A stretch of 21,654 nucleotides of DNA, from NCBI GenBank assembly GCA_910576985.1, contig CAJTLA010000002.1:30864-52517 (forward strand), read 5' to 3'. This document shows, in pieces, positions 1 through 7,575 of the stretch. A program made the position numbers and the translations under genes. Position 1 is the first letter of the stretch. Each line of letters starts with the position of its first letter. Under the pieces are notes generated by a model. It was given only the letters and a program-made list of their open reading frames with translations. It ran no database searches and was not told where the DNA came from. The stretch comes from an uncultured Bacilli bacterium (GTDB lineage: Bacteria > Bacillota_I > Bacilli_A > RF39 > UBA660).

Positions 1-3
1 CGA

Positions 4-19
4 TGTTTCACGTGGATTT
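4..19. promoter_or_regulatory. parS-like half site (weak)
   Basis: The sequence TGTTTCACGTGGATTT matches 13 of 16 positions of the Bacillus parS family if G is allowed at position 12, as occurs in natural variants. The left half TGTTTCAC is intact and the right half decays after CACGTGGA. It lies just beyond the gyrA terminator and about 9 kb from oriC, where parS sites are usual. The window edge cuts off its context, and the degenerate half makes a chance match possible. Confidence 0.3.
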
Positions 20-36
20 TCTTTTTTTTGTAAAAC

Positions 37-61
37 AAAAAAAAGAAGCTTTTTAAGCTTC
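37..61 (-). terminator. gyrA intrinsic terminator
   Basis: Read on the minus strand, GAAGCTT, a 3-nt loop and AAGCTTC form a 7-bp stem followed by eight T. The stem overlaps the gyrA stop codon. This is a typical rho-independent terminator closing the gyrB-gyrA unit. Confidence 0.8.
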
Positions 62-2512
62 CCCTGGTTCTTCTATTTCTTCTAAATTAATATCATCGTT
101 TTCTTTTTCAATCGTTGCTGCTGTTGCCACCTTTTGATTATCTTTTAAATTAATCAATCTCACTCCTTGTGCAACTCTTCCTGTTTTTGAAATTTGATCT
201 AAGGAAATCCTAATGATGATTCCATTGTTTGTCACAATCATCAAATCTTCTTCTCCATTAACAGAATGGAAAGCAACAATATTTCCGTTCTTGTCTGTAA
301 TATTTAATGCTTTTACACCTTTACTTCCTCTATGAGTCATTCGATACTCAGATAAATCAGTCTGTTTCCCGTATCCGTTTTCTGTAACAATCAATACTTG
401 TTGTGATTGCTCTGCTATTTCACAGCCAACAGCAATTCCTTCATCCATTTCAATCCCTTTAACTCCTGAAGCACTTCTTCCCATGATTCTGATTTCATTT
501 TCATCAAATCGAATCATTCTTCCATTTGATGAAGCTATTAATATTTCATTTTCTCCTGTTGTTTTTCTAACAGAGATCAATTCATCTTCTTCTCGCAATG
601 AAATTGCTAGCTTTCCATTGGCTCTTATATTATTAAATTCTGATAAAGAAGTTCTCTTTACTATTCCTTTTTTAGTACAAAATACTAAATATTTAGCTTC
701 ATCTTCTGTTTCTACTTTTAGCATTACCTTTATTGTCTCATCTTTTTCTATTGGTAATAAATTTACAATTGGTAATCCTTTTGATTGACGATTATATAGT
801 GGAATTTCATAACCCTTCATACGATAAACTTTTCCTTTGTTTGTAAAAAATAACAAATAATCATGTGTAGTCATAGAAATTAAATTTTCTACAAAGTCTT
901 CTTCATTCGTTGCCATTCCTTTAACTCCTACTCCTCCACGATTTTGTGTTTTATATGTTTCTCTTGTAATCCTTTTAATGTAACCTTTATTTGTTAATGT
1001 AATTACAACCTCTTCTACTGGTATTAGTGATTCATCTTCAATAAAATCAATTGCTGTCATATCTATATTCGTTCTTCTTTCATCACCATATTTATTTTTT
1101 ATCTCTGTTAATTCTTCTTTAATAATATTTAATACTCTTTCTTCATTTGCCAGAATATCTTTTAAATCTGCTATCAATATTTCTAACTCTTTTAATTCTG
1201 ATTCGATTTTTTCTCGTTCTAATCCTGTTAACCTTCTCAATTTCATTTCTAGAATAGCTTTACTTTGAATTTCTGTTAGGTTAAATCGTTCCATTAATTC
1301 TTTTAAGGCTTCATCATCATTTTTCGATCTTTTTAATAATTGAACAATTTCGTCAATGTGATCTAATGCGATTTTTAACCCCTCTAATATGTGGGCACGA
1401 GCTAATGCTTTATCTAAATCAAATTGAGTACGTCTCACTATTACAACTCTTTGATGATTAATGTAATTTTCTAATATTTCTTTTAAACTCAAAATTTTTG
1501 GTTCTTTATTTACTAGCGCTAAATTATTTATTCCATAAGTGGTCTGTAATGAAGTGTGTTTGTATAAATTGTTTAGTACAACGTTGGCATTTGCATCTCT
1601 TCTTATTTCAATAACAATTCTTATTCCATCTCTATTAGATTCATCTCTTAAATCAGTAATTCCATCTACTACTTTTTCTCTTACAAGATCAGCTATTTTT
1701 GTAATTAACAAAGATTTATTTATCATATATGGAATTTCTGTTACTACAATTTGGTTTTTACCATTTTTCATTTCTTGTATTTCTGCTTTTGATCGAATTG
1801 TTATAATTCCTTTTCCTGTTTCATATGCTTTTCTAATTCCTGCATTTCCTAATATTGTGGCTCCTGTTGGAAAGTCTGGACCTTTTATATATTGCATTAA
1901 TTCCACAACTGTTAAGTCTGGATTATCAATTAATGCAATAATTCCACTAATTACTTCTGCTAAATTATGGGGTGGAATATTTGTCGCCATTCCTACAGCG
2001 ATTCCTGTTGCTCCATTGACTAAAAGATTGGGAAAACGGGCTGGTAATACACTTGGCTCATTTTCTTCTGCTGTATAAGTGGGCTCAAAATCTACTGTAT
2101 TTTTATTAATATCGCGAACTAGTTCCATACTTAATTTAGACATTCTTGCTTCTGTATAACGTTGTGCTGCTGCTCCATCTCCATCAATAGAACCAAAGTT
2201 TCCATGTCCATCTACTAACATATATCGATACGAAAAGTCTTGTGCCATACGTACTAATGCTTCGTAAATACTTGAATCTCCATGTGGATGGAAACGTCCC
2301 ATAACGTCTCCTGTAATTCTTGCTGATTTTTTATGTGCGACACTTGAGGTTGCCCCCAAATCATTCATTCCATAAATAATTCTTCTTTGAACTGGTTTCA
2401 ATCCATCTCTAACGTCTGGTAATGCTCTTGCTACAATTACACTCATTGCATAATCTAAAAAAGATTGTTTGATTTCTTTTTCAAAATGTAAGTCTTTTAT
2501 TATTTCTGACAT
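53..2512 (-). CDS. gyrA: DNA gyrase subunit A
   Basis: This is the breakage-reunion subunit of DNA gyrase (819 aa), which with GyrB introduces negative supercoils in an ATP-dependent way. The N-terminal winged-helix domain has the catalytic tyrosine Y119 in AAAQRYTEAR. The region equivalent to the quinolone-resistance region reads HPHGDSSIYE (residues 75-84), with Ser80 and Glu84 at the positions of E. coli Ser83 and Asp87, so no classical resistance change is seen. The C-terminal beta-pinwheel starts near residue 490. Its GyrA box reads QNRGGVG (523-529) instead of the usual QRRGG(K/R)G. The ATG start is preceded by AAAGGGGG and lies 13 bp after the gyrB stop, so the two are probably cotranscribed. 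ParC is the only serious alternative; adjacency to gyrB favours GyrA. Confidence 0.97.
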   Translation of the reverse strand: MSEIIKDLHFEKEIKQSFLDYAMSVIVARALPDVRDGLKPVQRRIIYGMNDLGATSSVAHKKSARITGDVMGRFHPHGDSSIYEALVRMAQDFSYRYMLVDGHGNFGSIDGDGAAAQRYTEARMSKLSMELVRDINKNTVDFEPTYTAEENEPSVLPARFPNLLVNGATGIAVGMATNIPPHNLAEVISGIIALIDNPDLTVVELMQYIKGPDFPTGATILGNAGIRKAYETGKGIITIRSKAEIQEMKNGKNQIVVTEIPYMINKSLLITKIADLVREKVVDGITDLRDESNRDGIRIVIEIRRDANANVVLNNLYKHTSLQTTYGINNLALVNKEPKILSLKEILENYINHQRVVIVRRTQFDLDKALARAHILEGLKIALDHIDEIVQLLKRSKNDDEALKELMERFNLTEIQSKAILEMKLRRLTGLEREKIESELKELEILIADLKDILANEERVLNIIKEELTEIKNKYGDERRTNIDMTAIDFIEDESLIPVEEVVITLTNKGYIKRITRETYKTQNRGGVGVKGMATNEEDFVENLISMTTHDYLLFFTNKGKVYRMKGYEIPLYNRQSKGLPIVNLLPIEKDETIKVMLKVETEDEAKYLVFCTKKGIVKRTSLSEFNNIRANGKLAISLREEDELISVRKTTGENEILIASSNGRMIRFDENEIRIMGRSASGVKGIEMDEGIAVGCEIAEQSQQVLIVTENGYGKQTDLSEYRMTHRGSKGVKALNITDKNGNIVAFHSVNGEEDLMIVTNNGIIIRISLDQISKTGRVAQGVRLINLKDNQKVATAATIEKENDDINLEEIEEPGEA

Positions 2513-2525
2513 ATTCTTTCCCCCT

Positions 2526-4454
2526 TTAGATATCCAAATTTTCTACTAATTGAGCGTTTTGCTCAATAAATTGTTTTCTTGGTTCTACTTCTTCTCCCAT
2601 TAAATCAGATAATACTTGATCTGCCTGCATTGCATCATCAATTGTAATTTTTAATAATGTTCTATTTTCTGGGTTCATAGTTGTTTCCCATAGTTGATCA
2701 TAATCCATTTCTCCTAATCCTTTATATCGTTGTAAAGAGGTTTTTGCACCTTCAGGTATCGTTTTTAAATAATCAGATAAATCATCATCTGAATATAAAT
2801 ACTTTCTTGTTTTTCCATAGTCTATTTTATATAAAGGTGGTTGTGCAGCATAAATATATCCACCTTCTACTAATGGTTTAAAATAGCGATAAAAGAATGT
2901 TAATAATAGAATTCTGATATGAGCTCCATCTACGTCCGCATCTGTCATAATTACGATTTTATGGTATCTTAATTTGGAGATATCAAATTCATCTCCTATT
3001 CCAGTTCCAAATGCAGTGATCATAGATCGAATTTCATTATTTGAAAAAATTCTATCTAGTCTAGCCTTTTCCACATTTAATATTTTTCCACGCAAAGGTA
3101 ATATTGCCTGTGTTCTATTATCTCTTCCTTGTTTTGCACTTCCTCCTGCAGAGTCTCCTTCCACTATGTAAATTTCACATTCACTGGCATCTTTACTAGA
3201 ACAATCTGCTAATTTTCCTGGTAGGCTTGATACTTCTAGAACATTTTTTCGTCTAGTCATTTCTCTTGCTTTTTTTGCGGCTACTCTTGCTCTTGCAGCA
3301 GTCATTGATTTTTCCACAATTATTTTTGCCTGTTCTGGATTTTCTAATAAAAAGCGCTCAAATCCTTCACTAAAAACTGAATCTGCAATTTTTCTTACCT
3401 CACTATTTCCTAGTTTTGTTTTTGTTTGTCCTTCAAATTGTGGGTCAGGATGTTTACAAGATATAATCATTGTCAATCCTTCCTTAACATCATCTCCTGT
3501 TAAAGAATCTTCATTTTCTTTCAAAAATTTGTGATTTCTTGCATAATTATTAATAATTCTTGTTAATGCTCTTCTGACTCCTTCTTCATGAGTACCACCC
3601 TCATATGTGTTAATATTATTCGTAAACGAATAAACGTTCGGTGAGTAACCTGAATTATATTGAAGTGCTACTTCCATCGCAATTCCATTCTCTTCTCCTG
3701 ATAAATGAATAATTTGATCATGTATTGGCGTTTTATTTTTATTTAAGAAGGTTACATATTCACTTATTCCACCTTTATATAAAAATTCCTCTTTCTTTTT
3801 ATCTAATTCTCGATCATCACATAAAATTAATCTTAATCCTTTGTTTAAAAAAGCCAATTCTCGAATTCTTGTTTTTAAGGTTTCATAATCATAGACAATT
3901 GTTTCTGTAAATATTTCTGGATCTGCTTTAAATGTTACTGTTGTTCCTGTTCGTTCTTTAGAACATTCTCCTATTACTTTTAAAGGTTCTACTGTGTGAC
4001 CACCATTTTCAAAACGAATTTGATATATTTTACAATTTTGATATACAGTGACCTCTACCCAAGAACTCAACGCATTTACTACACTTGCTCCTACTCCGTG
4101 TAGCCCTCCAGATACTTTGTATCCGCCTCCGCCAAATTTTCCACCTGCATGTAAAACTGTATATACAGTTTCAACAGTTGACAATCCTGTTTTTGAATGA
4201 ATTCCAGTTGGAATTCCTCGTCCATCATCTTTTACTGTAATTGAGTTGTCATCATTAATAATTATTTCTATATCGTCGCAATATCCTGCTAATGATTCAT
4301 CGATAGCGTTATCCACAATTTCCCATACTAAATGATGTAAACCTTTTTCACTTGTTGATCCAATATACATTCCTGGACGTTTTCGAACTGCTTCTAGTCC
4401 TTCTAGTACTTGAATATCGGATGCATCATAATGTTCGATTTTATTTTCTTCCAT
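2526..4454 (-). CDS. gyrB: DNA gyrase subunit B
   Basis: This is the ATPase subunit of gyrase (642 aa, normal for the family). The GHKL ATP-binding domain shows EIVDNAIDE with the expected catalytic Glu45, then DDGRGIP (76-82) and the ATP-lid GGLHGVG (117-123). The transducer region follows. The TOPRIM metal site is seen as EGDSAGGSA (432-440) and DADVDG (505-510), and the C-terminal QRYKGLGEM motif that contacts GyrA and DNA is present. Only 3 bp separate its ATG from the recF stop codon, and its Shine-Dalgarno AGAGGTGG lies inside the recF 3' end, which suggests translational coupling with recF. Nothing is missing or unusual in the protein. Confidence 0.98.
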   Translation of the reverse strand: MEENKIEHYDASDIQVLEGLEAVRKRPGMYIGSTSEKGLHHLVWEIVDNAIDESLAGYCDDIEIIINDDNSITVKDDGRGIPTGIHSKTGLSTVETVYTVLHAGGKFGGGGYKVSGGLHGVGASVVNALSSWVEVTVYQNCKIYQIRFENGGHTVEPLKVIGECSKERTGTTVTFKADPEIFTETIVYDYETLKTRIRELAFLNKGLRLILCDDRELDKKKEEFLYKGGISEYVTFLNKNKTPIHDQIIHLSGEENGIAMEVALQYNSGYSPNVYSFTNNINTYEGGTHEEGVRRALTRIINNYARNHKFLKENEDSLTGDDVKEGLTMIISCKHPDPQFEGQTKTKLGNSEVRKIADSVFSEGFERFLLENPEQAKIIVEKSMTAARARVAAKKAREMTRRKNVLEVSSLPGKLADCSSKDASECEIYIVEGDSAGGSAKQGRDNRTQAILPLRGKILNVEKARLDRIFSNNEIRSMITAFGTGIGDEFDISKLRYHKIVIMTDADVDGAHIRILLLTFFYRYFKPLVEGGYIYAAQPPLYKIDYGKTRKYLYSDDDLSDYLKTIPEGAKTSLQRYKGLGEMDYDQLWETTMNPENRTLLKITIDDAMQADQVLSDLMGEEVEPRKQFIEQNAQLVENLDI

Positions 4455-4457
4455 TTT

Positions 4458-5579
4458 CTATTCCACCTCTTTTACGCTTTTTATCGCTCCATCTTCTATT
4501 TCTATTAGTTTTGACTCATTTAAAATTGAGCTTTCAATATTACTGATTTCTGTCGTTGTTATAATTGTTTGAATTTCTTTACGAATAAAAGATAATAAAT
4601 TATTTTTCTTGACATCATCTAATTCACTAAATACATCATCTAATAAAAGGATTGGTTGTTTTTGACAATAGTTTTTAAATATTTCTATTTCTGACAATTT
4701 TAAAGAAAGAATTGCAATTCTTTGCTGACCTTGTGAACCATGATTTTTTAAATTATTATCTTCTAGCCAGAAAGAAATATCATCTTTATGTGGGCCAATC
4801 ATGGTTTTTTTTATGCGGTATTCATTCGCTTTTACCTCTTTAAACTTCTGTTTTAATCGTTCTTTGATCTCTTCTATTGATAAATTTTCCAATACAAAAC
4901 TGCTTTCATATTTTATATAAAATCCTTTTTTTCCAGAGATATCATAAAAGATTGAACCACATTTTTCATTTAATCTTTGCATAAATTTCATTCTCATTTT
5001 ATATAAGAAGGCTGCCTTTTCTATTAAGTATTCAGTCACTGCTATAAAATAAGGATGTTCTAAATCTGAATATGATTTCATATTTTTTAAAGAATCATTG
5101 CGCATTTTTAATAATCTTGTATAATCATTTAAAATTTGAAAATAATTTCTATCTAATTGACTAATTTCCATATTGATGTATCTTCTACGCATTTGTGGAG
5201 ATCCTTTTATAATCTCTAAGTCTTCTGGATAAAATATGATAATATTTAGATTTGATATATATTGCGCTAATTTCTTTATTTCATCTTGGTCAATTACGCA
5301 ACGTTTCTTTTTTTGTTCTAATATAATTTCATAAGTTGTCATAATTCCTTCATTTTCCACATTCCCAGATATTTTTGAACTACTCTCCCCTTTTTTTATT
5401 AGATTCTGATCTATAAAAGATCGATGCGATTTTGTAAGGGCTAATACATAAATACTTTCTAATAAGTTGGTTTTCCCTTGGGCATTTTTTCCATATATAA
5501 TGTTAATACCACTAGAAAAGGAAATTTCTAAGTTCCCATAATTTCTAAAATTTCTTAATTTTACATTTTTCAAAATCAT
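4458..5579 (-). CDS. recF: DNA replication and repair protein RecF
   Basis: This SMC-like ABC ATPase (373 aa) helps load RecA onto gapped DNA during recombinational repair, acting with RecO and RecR. The Walker A motif is GKNAQGKT (30-37), the ABC signature is SQGQQ (282-286) and Walker B is ILLLDDV (310-316), all in the usual RecF order. The start is ATG with AGAGGAGA upstream. In Bacillus the gene before recF is an S4-domain protein (yaaA/rlbA); here that place is taken by a comK-like gene. Its own -10 element lies 80-90 bp upstream, after the comK terminator, and it is followed by gyrB with almost no gap. Confidence 0.96.
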   Translation of the reverse strand: MILKNVKLRNFRNYGNLEISFSSGINIIYGKNAQGKTNLLESIYVLALTKSHRSFIDQNLIKKGESSSKISGNVENEGIMTTYEIILEQKKKRCVIDQDEIKKLAQYISNLNIIIFYPEDLEIIKGSPQMRRRYINMEISQLDRNYFQILNDYTRLLKMRNDSLKNMKSYSDLEHPYFIAVTEYLIEKAAFLYKMRMKFMQRLNEKCGSIFYDISGKKGFYIKYESSFVLENLSIEEIKERLKQKFKEVKANEYRIKKTMIGPHKDDISFWLEDNNLKNHGSQGQQRIAILSLKLSEIEIFKNYCQKQPILLLDDVFSELDDVKKNNLLSFIRKEIQTIITTTEISNIESSILNESKLIEIEDGAIKSVKEVE

Positions 5580-5657
5580 GAAATCTCCTCTTTTCCCATT
5601 TTTAAGCTTGTTATACTATTTTTTAGAAAGACATGTACTCCTCTATACACATATATT

Positions 5658-5666
5658 ATTATACCA
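5658..5666 (-). promoter_or_regulatory. Probable recF-gyrB-gyrA promoter (-10)
   Basis: Read on the minus strand this is TGGTATAAT, an extended -10 element with a perfect TATAAT. The -35 region at 17-bp spacing is only a T-run, so recognition would rest on the extended -10. It lies between the comK terminator and the recF start. Confidence 0.5.
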
Positions 5667-5679
5667 TTAAAATGGGGCA

Positions 5680-5709
5680 AAAAAAAGAAAAACAGGTCAA
5701 AATCGACCT
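5680..5709 (-). terminator. comK intrinsic terminator
   Basis: On the minus strand AGGTC and GACCT pair around a 6-nt loop (5694-5709), followed by a T-rich run complementary to the A-run at 5680-5692. It lies 12 bp after the comK stop. The stem is only 5 bp, but with A- and T-runs on both sides it could work in both directions. Confidence 0.65.
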
Positions 5710-5721
5710 ATTTTTTTAGTT

Positions 5722-6171
5722 TTAAGCTAATTTTCTTTTTCTTAAAATTGACTCTAATCTAGTAGCTCTTAATATTTGATTTTCTAAAGAGCCATATGAA
5801 ATTTCTAACTCTAATTCTTCGCCATTTTTAAAGTTAATGTATGTTACTAAATCCTTTTTATAGTAATCTTCGATATGATTTAAAGATATCCACATGCATT
5901 CTTGAATTCTTGGAGATGCTGTTGGAAAAAAGATTAATTCTAAACTTTCTTCCACAATAATTGGTGATTTATAATTAATCCCGATTAAGTTTTTTGTTCC
6001 TTCGTGTCTTCCTAAATAAGAACTTCCAAAAAATTTACAGCTTTCGTCAATAATTTCTGTCGTTGATTTGTTTACAATTAGTGATTGATGTAATTCTATC
6101 ACTTTTGAAACATTTTGGGCAACTGGTATAATGGCGATTGTTTCTGAATTGATTTCATAATTATTTTTCAT
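5722..6171 (-). CDS. comK: ComK-family competence transcription factor
   Basis: This is a homologue of ComK, the master activator of the DNA-uptake (com) and recombination genes in Bacillus, Listeria and Staphylococcus. It has 149 aa. The family core is clear: YEINSETIAIIP near the N-terminus, SCKFFGSSYLGRHEGT (44-59; B. subtilis has CRFFGSSYAGRKAGT), KSPIIV, FFPT, CMWISLNHI and ISYGSLENQILRA (125-136; B. subtilis ISYNSFENQVYRT). It ends at RKRKLA, about 40 residues before the usual end. The C-terminal FMLYP-type region that in B. subtilis ComK is contacted by MecA is therefore absent. The gene sits alone between dnaN and recF with a strong AGGAGGG ribosome site, its own -10 and its own terminator. 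Family membership is read from the sequence; the role as competence activator is inferred. Confidence 0.85.
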   Translation of the reverse strand: MKNNYEINSETIAIIPVAQNVSKVIELHQSLIVNKSTTEIIDESCKFFGSSYLGRHEGTKNLIGINYKSPIIVEESLELIFFPTASPRIQECMWISLNHIEDYYKKDLVTYINFKNGEELELEISYGSLENQILRATRLESILRKRKLA

Positions 6172-6222
6172 ATTTTATCCCTCCTAAAGATATTCTTCCA
6201 CAAAAGAACGTCTTTGACCTCT

Positions 6223-6231
6223 CTTATAACA
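6223..6231 (-). promoter_or_regulatory. Possible comK promoter (-10)
   Basis: On the minus strand TGTTATAAG is an extended -10 (TG, one base, TATAAG) about 50 bp before the comK ATG. No good -35 is visible; the upstream DNA is A/T runs, as is common for promoters that need an activator. ComK binding is possible but no proper pair of ComK AT-boxes was found. Confidence 0.4.
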
Positions 6232-6271
6232 CTATTTTTTGTCATTTTTTGAAAAAAAATGTCGAAATCAC

Positions 6272-6296
6272 AAAAAAAAGAAGATTTTTTCTTCTT
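6272..6296 (-). terminator. dnaN intrinsic terminator
   Basis: On the minus strand AAGAAGA and TCTTCTT form a 7-bp stem around a 5-nt A-loop, followed by a run of T. The hairpin overlaps the dnaN stop codon and separates dnaN from comK. Confidence 0.75.
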
Positions 6297-7416
6297 AATA
6301 AGTCCTTATTGGTAATATTAACTGAATTAGATCATCCATTTCTGGATTTTTAATTATGATTGGTTTTATTTCACCATTAAATAATAATTGAACTTCTTCT
6401 GCATCAAAAGATTTTAATGCATCCATCATATATTTTGAACTAAATGCAATATTAATTTCATCAGCTTTTTCTTTTTTTATTTCTACTCTATCTTCTACAT
6501 TTCCTATTTCTGGAATATTAGATGATATCGTCGCAATATCATTTTTAGTACTTAACTTGATTGTATTTTTATCGGCTTCATTTGTCAATAATGAGGCTCT
6601 ATCTATTGAATTATATAAATTTCCTAATACTACTTTAAAATCCATTGTAAATTCGGTTGGAATTAATTTTGAAGTATCTGGATATGTTCCATTAATTAGT
6701 CTTGACATCATAACAATCGTGTCAAACTTAAAGATTACTTTGTTGTTAAAAATGTGTAGTTCTACGTCTTCTTCTTCTTCATCAAATAAACGAATTAATT
6801 CATTTAGGTTTTTTGTTGGGATAATAATATTGATATTCTCTGTTAATGTTGTGGATAATTCAATTCTCTTTTTTGCTAATCGATAAGAATCTGTTGCTGT
6901 ACATTCTAAAATATTTTCATCAATTTTAAAATTAATTCCTGTTAATACTGGTCTTGATTCTTGTGTAGAAGTTGCAAATGCAGTCTGATTAATAATAGTT
7001 TTAAATAATTTTTTAGCAATAGAAACTGGTGTTTTGCTGTCTTCTAATTCTAAATCTGGGAATTCGGAAGAATTGTTACAATTTAAAGTGAATGATGAAT
7101 TTGTTGTTGTAATATATATTTTAGAATCCATTACTTCTTCTATGCTAATGATATCATTTGGTAGTTTTTTAATGATTTCATATATATATCTTCCAGAAAC
7201 AACAATGTCTCCTAATATTTCTATATTTTCTATCTCTTTTTTGTCTATAAAAGTTTTAATTGCAATTTCATTGTCTGTACTCATTAAATATAAACCATCT
7301 GTGGTTAATTCAAATTTGATACAATTTAATATTGGTATTAAATTTTTATTTGATATTCCTTTGATAACGTAGTTTAAATGTTTTAATAAAATATCTTGTT
7401 TGATTAATAATTTCAT
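6295..7416 (-). CDS. dnaN: DNA polymerase III beta sliding clamp
   Basis: This is the processivity clamp (373 aa) that tethers the replicative polymerases and many repair proteins to DNA as a ring-shaped dimer. The length and the three-fold beta-clamp layout fit: an N-terminal domain starting MKLLIKQDILLKHLNYV, a middle domain with RPVLTGINF, and a C-terminal domain ending MDDLIQLILPIRTY, the family's typical end. It lies downstream of dnaA across a 159-bp gap that is part of the origin. The start ATG is preceded by AAGGA. No strong promoter is obvious in the gap; a TTATAAG element near 7494-7500 on the minus strand is a weak candidate. Readthrough from dnaA is likely. Confidence 0.96.
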   Translation of the reverse strand: MKLLIKQDILLKHLNYVIKGISNKNLIPILNCIKFELTTDGLYLMSTDNEIAIKTFIDKKEIENIEILGDIVVSGRYIYEIIKKLPNDIISIEEVMDSKIYITTTNSSFTLNCNNSSEFPDLELEDSKTPVSIAKKLFKTIINQTAFATSTQESRPVLTGINFKIDENILECTATDSYRLAKKRIELSTTLTENINIIIPTKNLNELIRLFDEEEEDVELHIFNNKVIFKFDTIVMMSRLINGTYPDTSKLIPTEFTMDFKVVLGNLYNSIDRASLLTNEADKNTIKLSTKNDIATISSNIPEIGNVEDRVEIKKEKADEINIAFSSKYMMDALKSFDAEEVQLLFNGEIKPIIIKNPEMDDLIQLILPIRTY

Positions 7417-7431
7417 ATTTTTTCCTTCTTT

Positions 7432-7466
7432 CTTTATTATTAATTTTAATTATTATTCTTATTATT
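7432..7466 (-). other. Candidate DnaA-trio / unwinding region
   Basis: Directly after the tandem DnaA boxes in the dnaA-to-dnaN direction, the minus strand reads AATAATAAGAATAATA and continues in pure A/T with more TAATAA. Repeats of 5'-TA(A/G)-3' in this position match the DnaA-trio element of the Bacillus basal unwinding system. The GC-rich spacer known from Bacillus is reduced to a few C/G bases (CACACC). The match rests on order, orientation and trinucleotide period, not on experiment. Confidence 0.5.
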
Positions 7467-7468
7467 GG

Positions 7469-7568
7469 TGTGGAATGTGTGGAAAAGTGTTTTTACTTAT
7501 AAGATGTAAACCAAATATCGAAAAAAGTGCTTGTGGATTTTAAATTATGTAAACTAATCTTATCCACA
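7469..7568. promoter_or_regulatory. DnaA-box cluster, dnaA-dnaN side of oriC
   Basis: Four DnaA-box-like 9-mers are visible. TGTGGAATG (7469-7477) and TGTGGAAAA (7478-7486) are abutting and in the same orientation. TGTGGATTT lies at 7532-7540. A perfect consensus TTATCCACA (7560-7568) lies in the opposite orientation. The two abutting boxes lie next to the AT-rich trinucleotide tract, as expected for DnaA filament loading towards the unwinding site. Confidence 0.75.
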
Positions 7569-7575
7569 AATATGG

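Noticed and set aside
1539..2078. 179-codon open frame on the plus strand
   Set aside because: It lies wholly within gyrA on the other strand. The translation is hydrophobic and low in complexity with no family features, as expected of an antisense shadow.
6241..6290. ComK AT-boxes (AAAA-N5-TTTT) upstream of comK
   Set aside because: Only one match is present and it is part of the dnaN terminator hairpin. A functional ComK site needs two boxes with set spacing.
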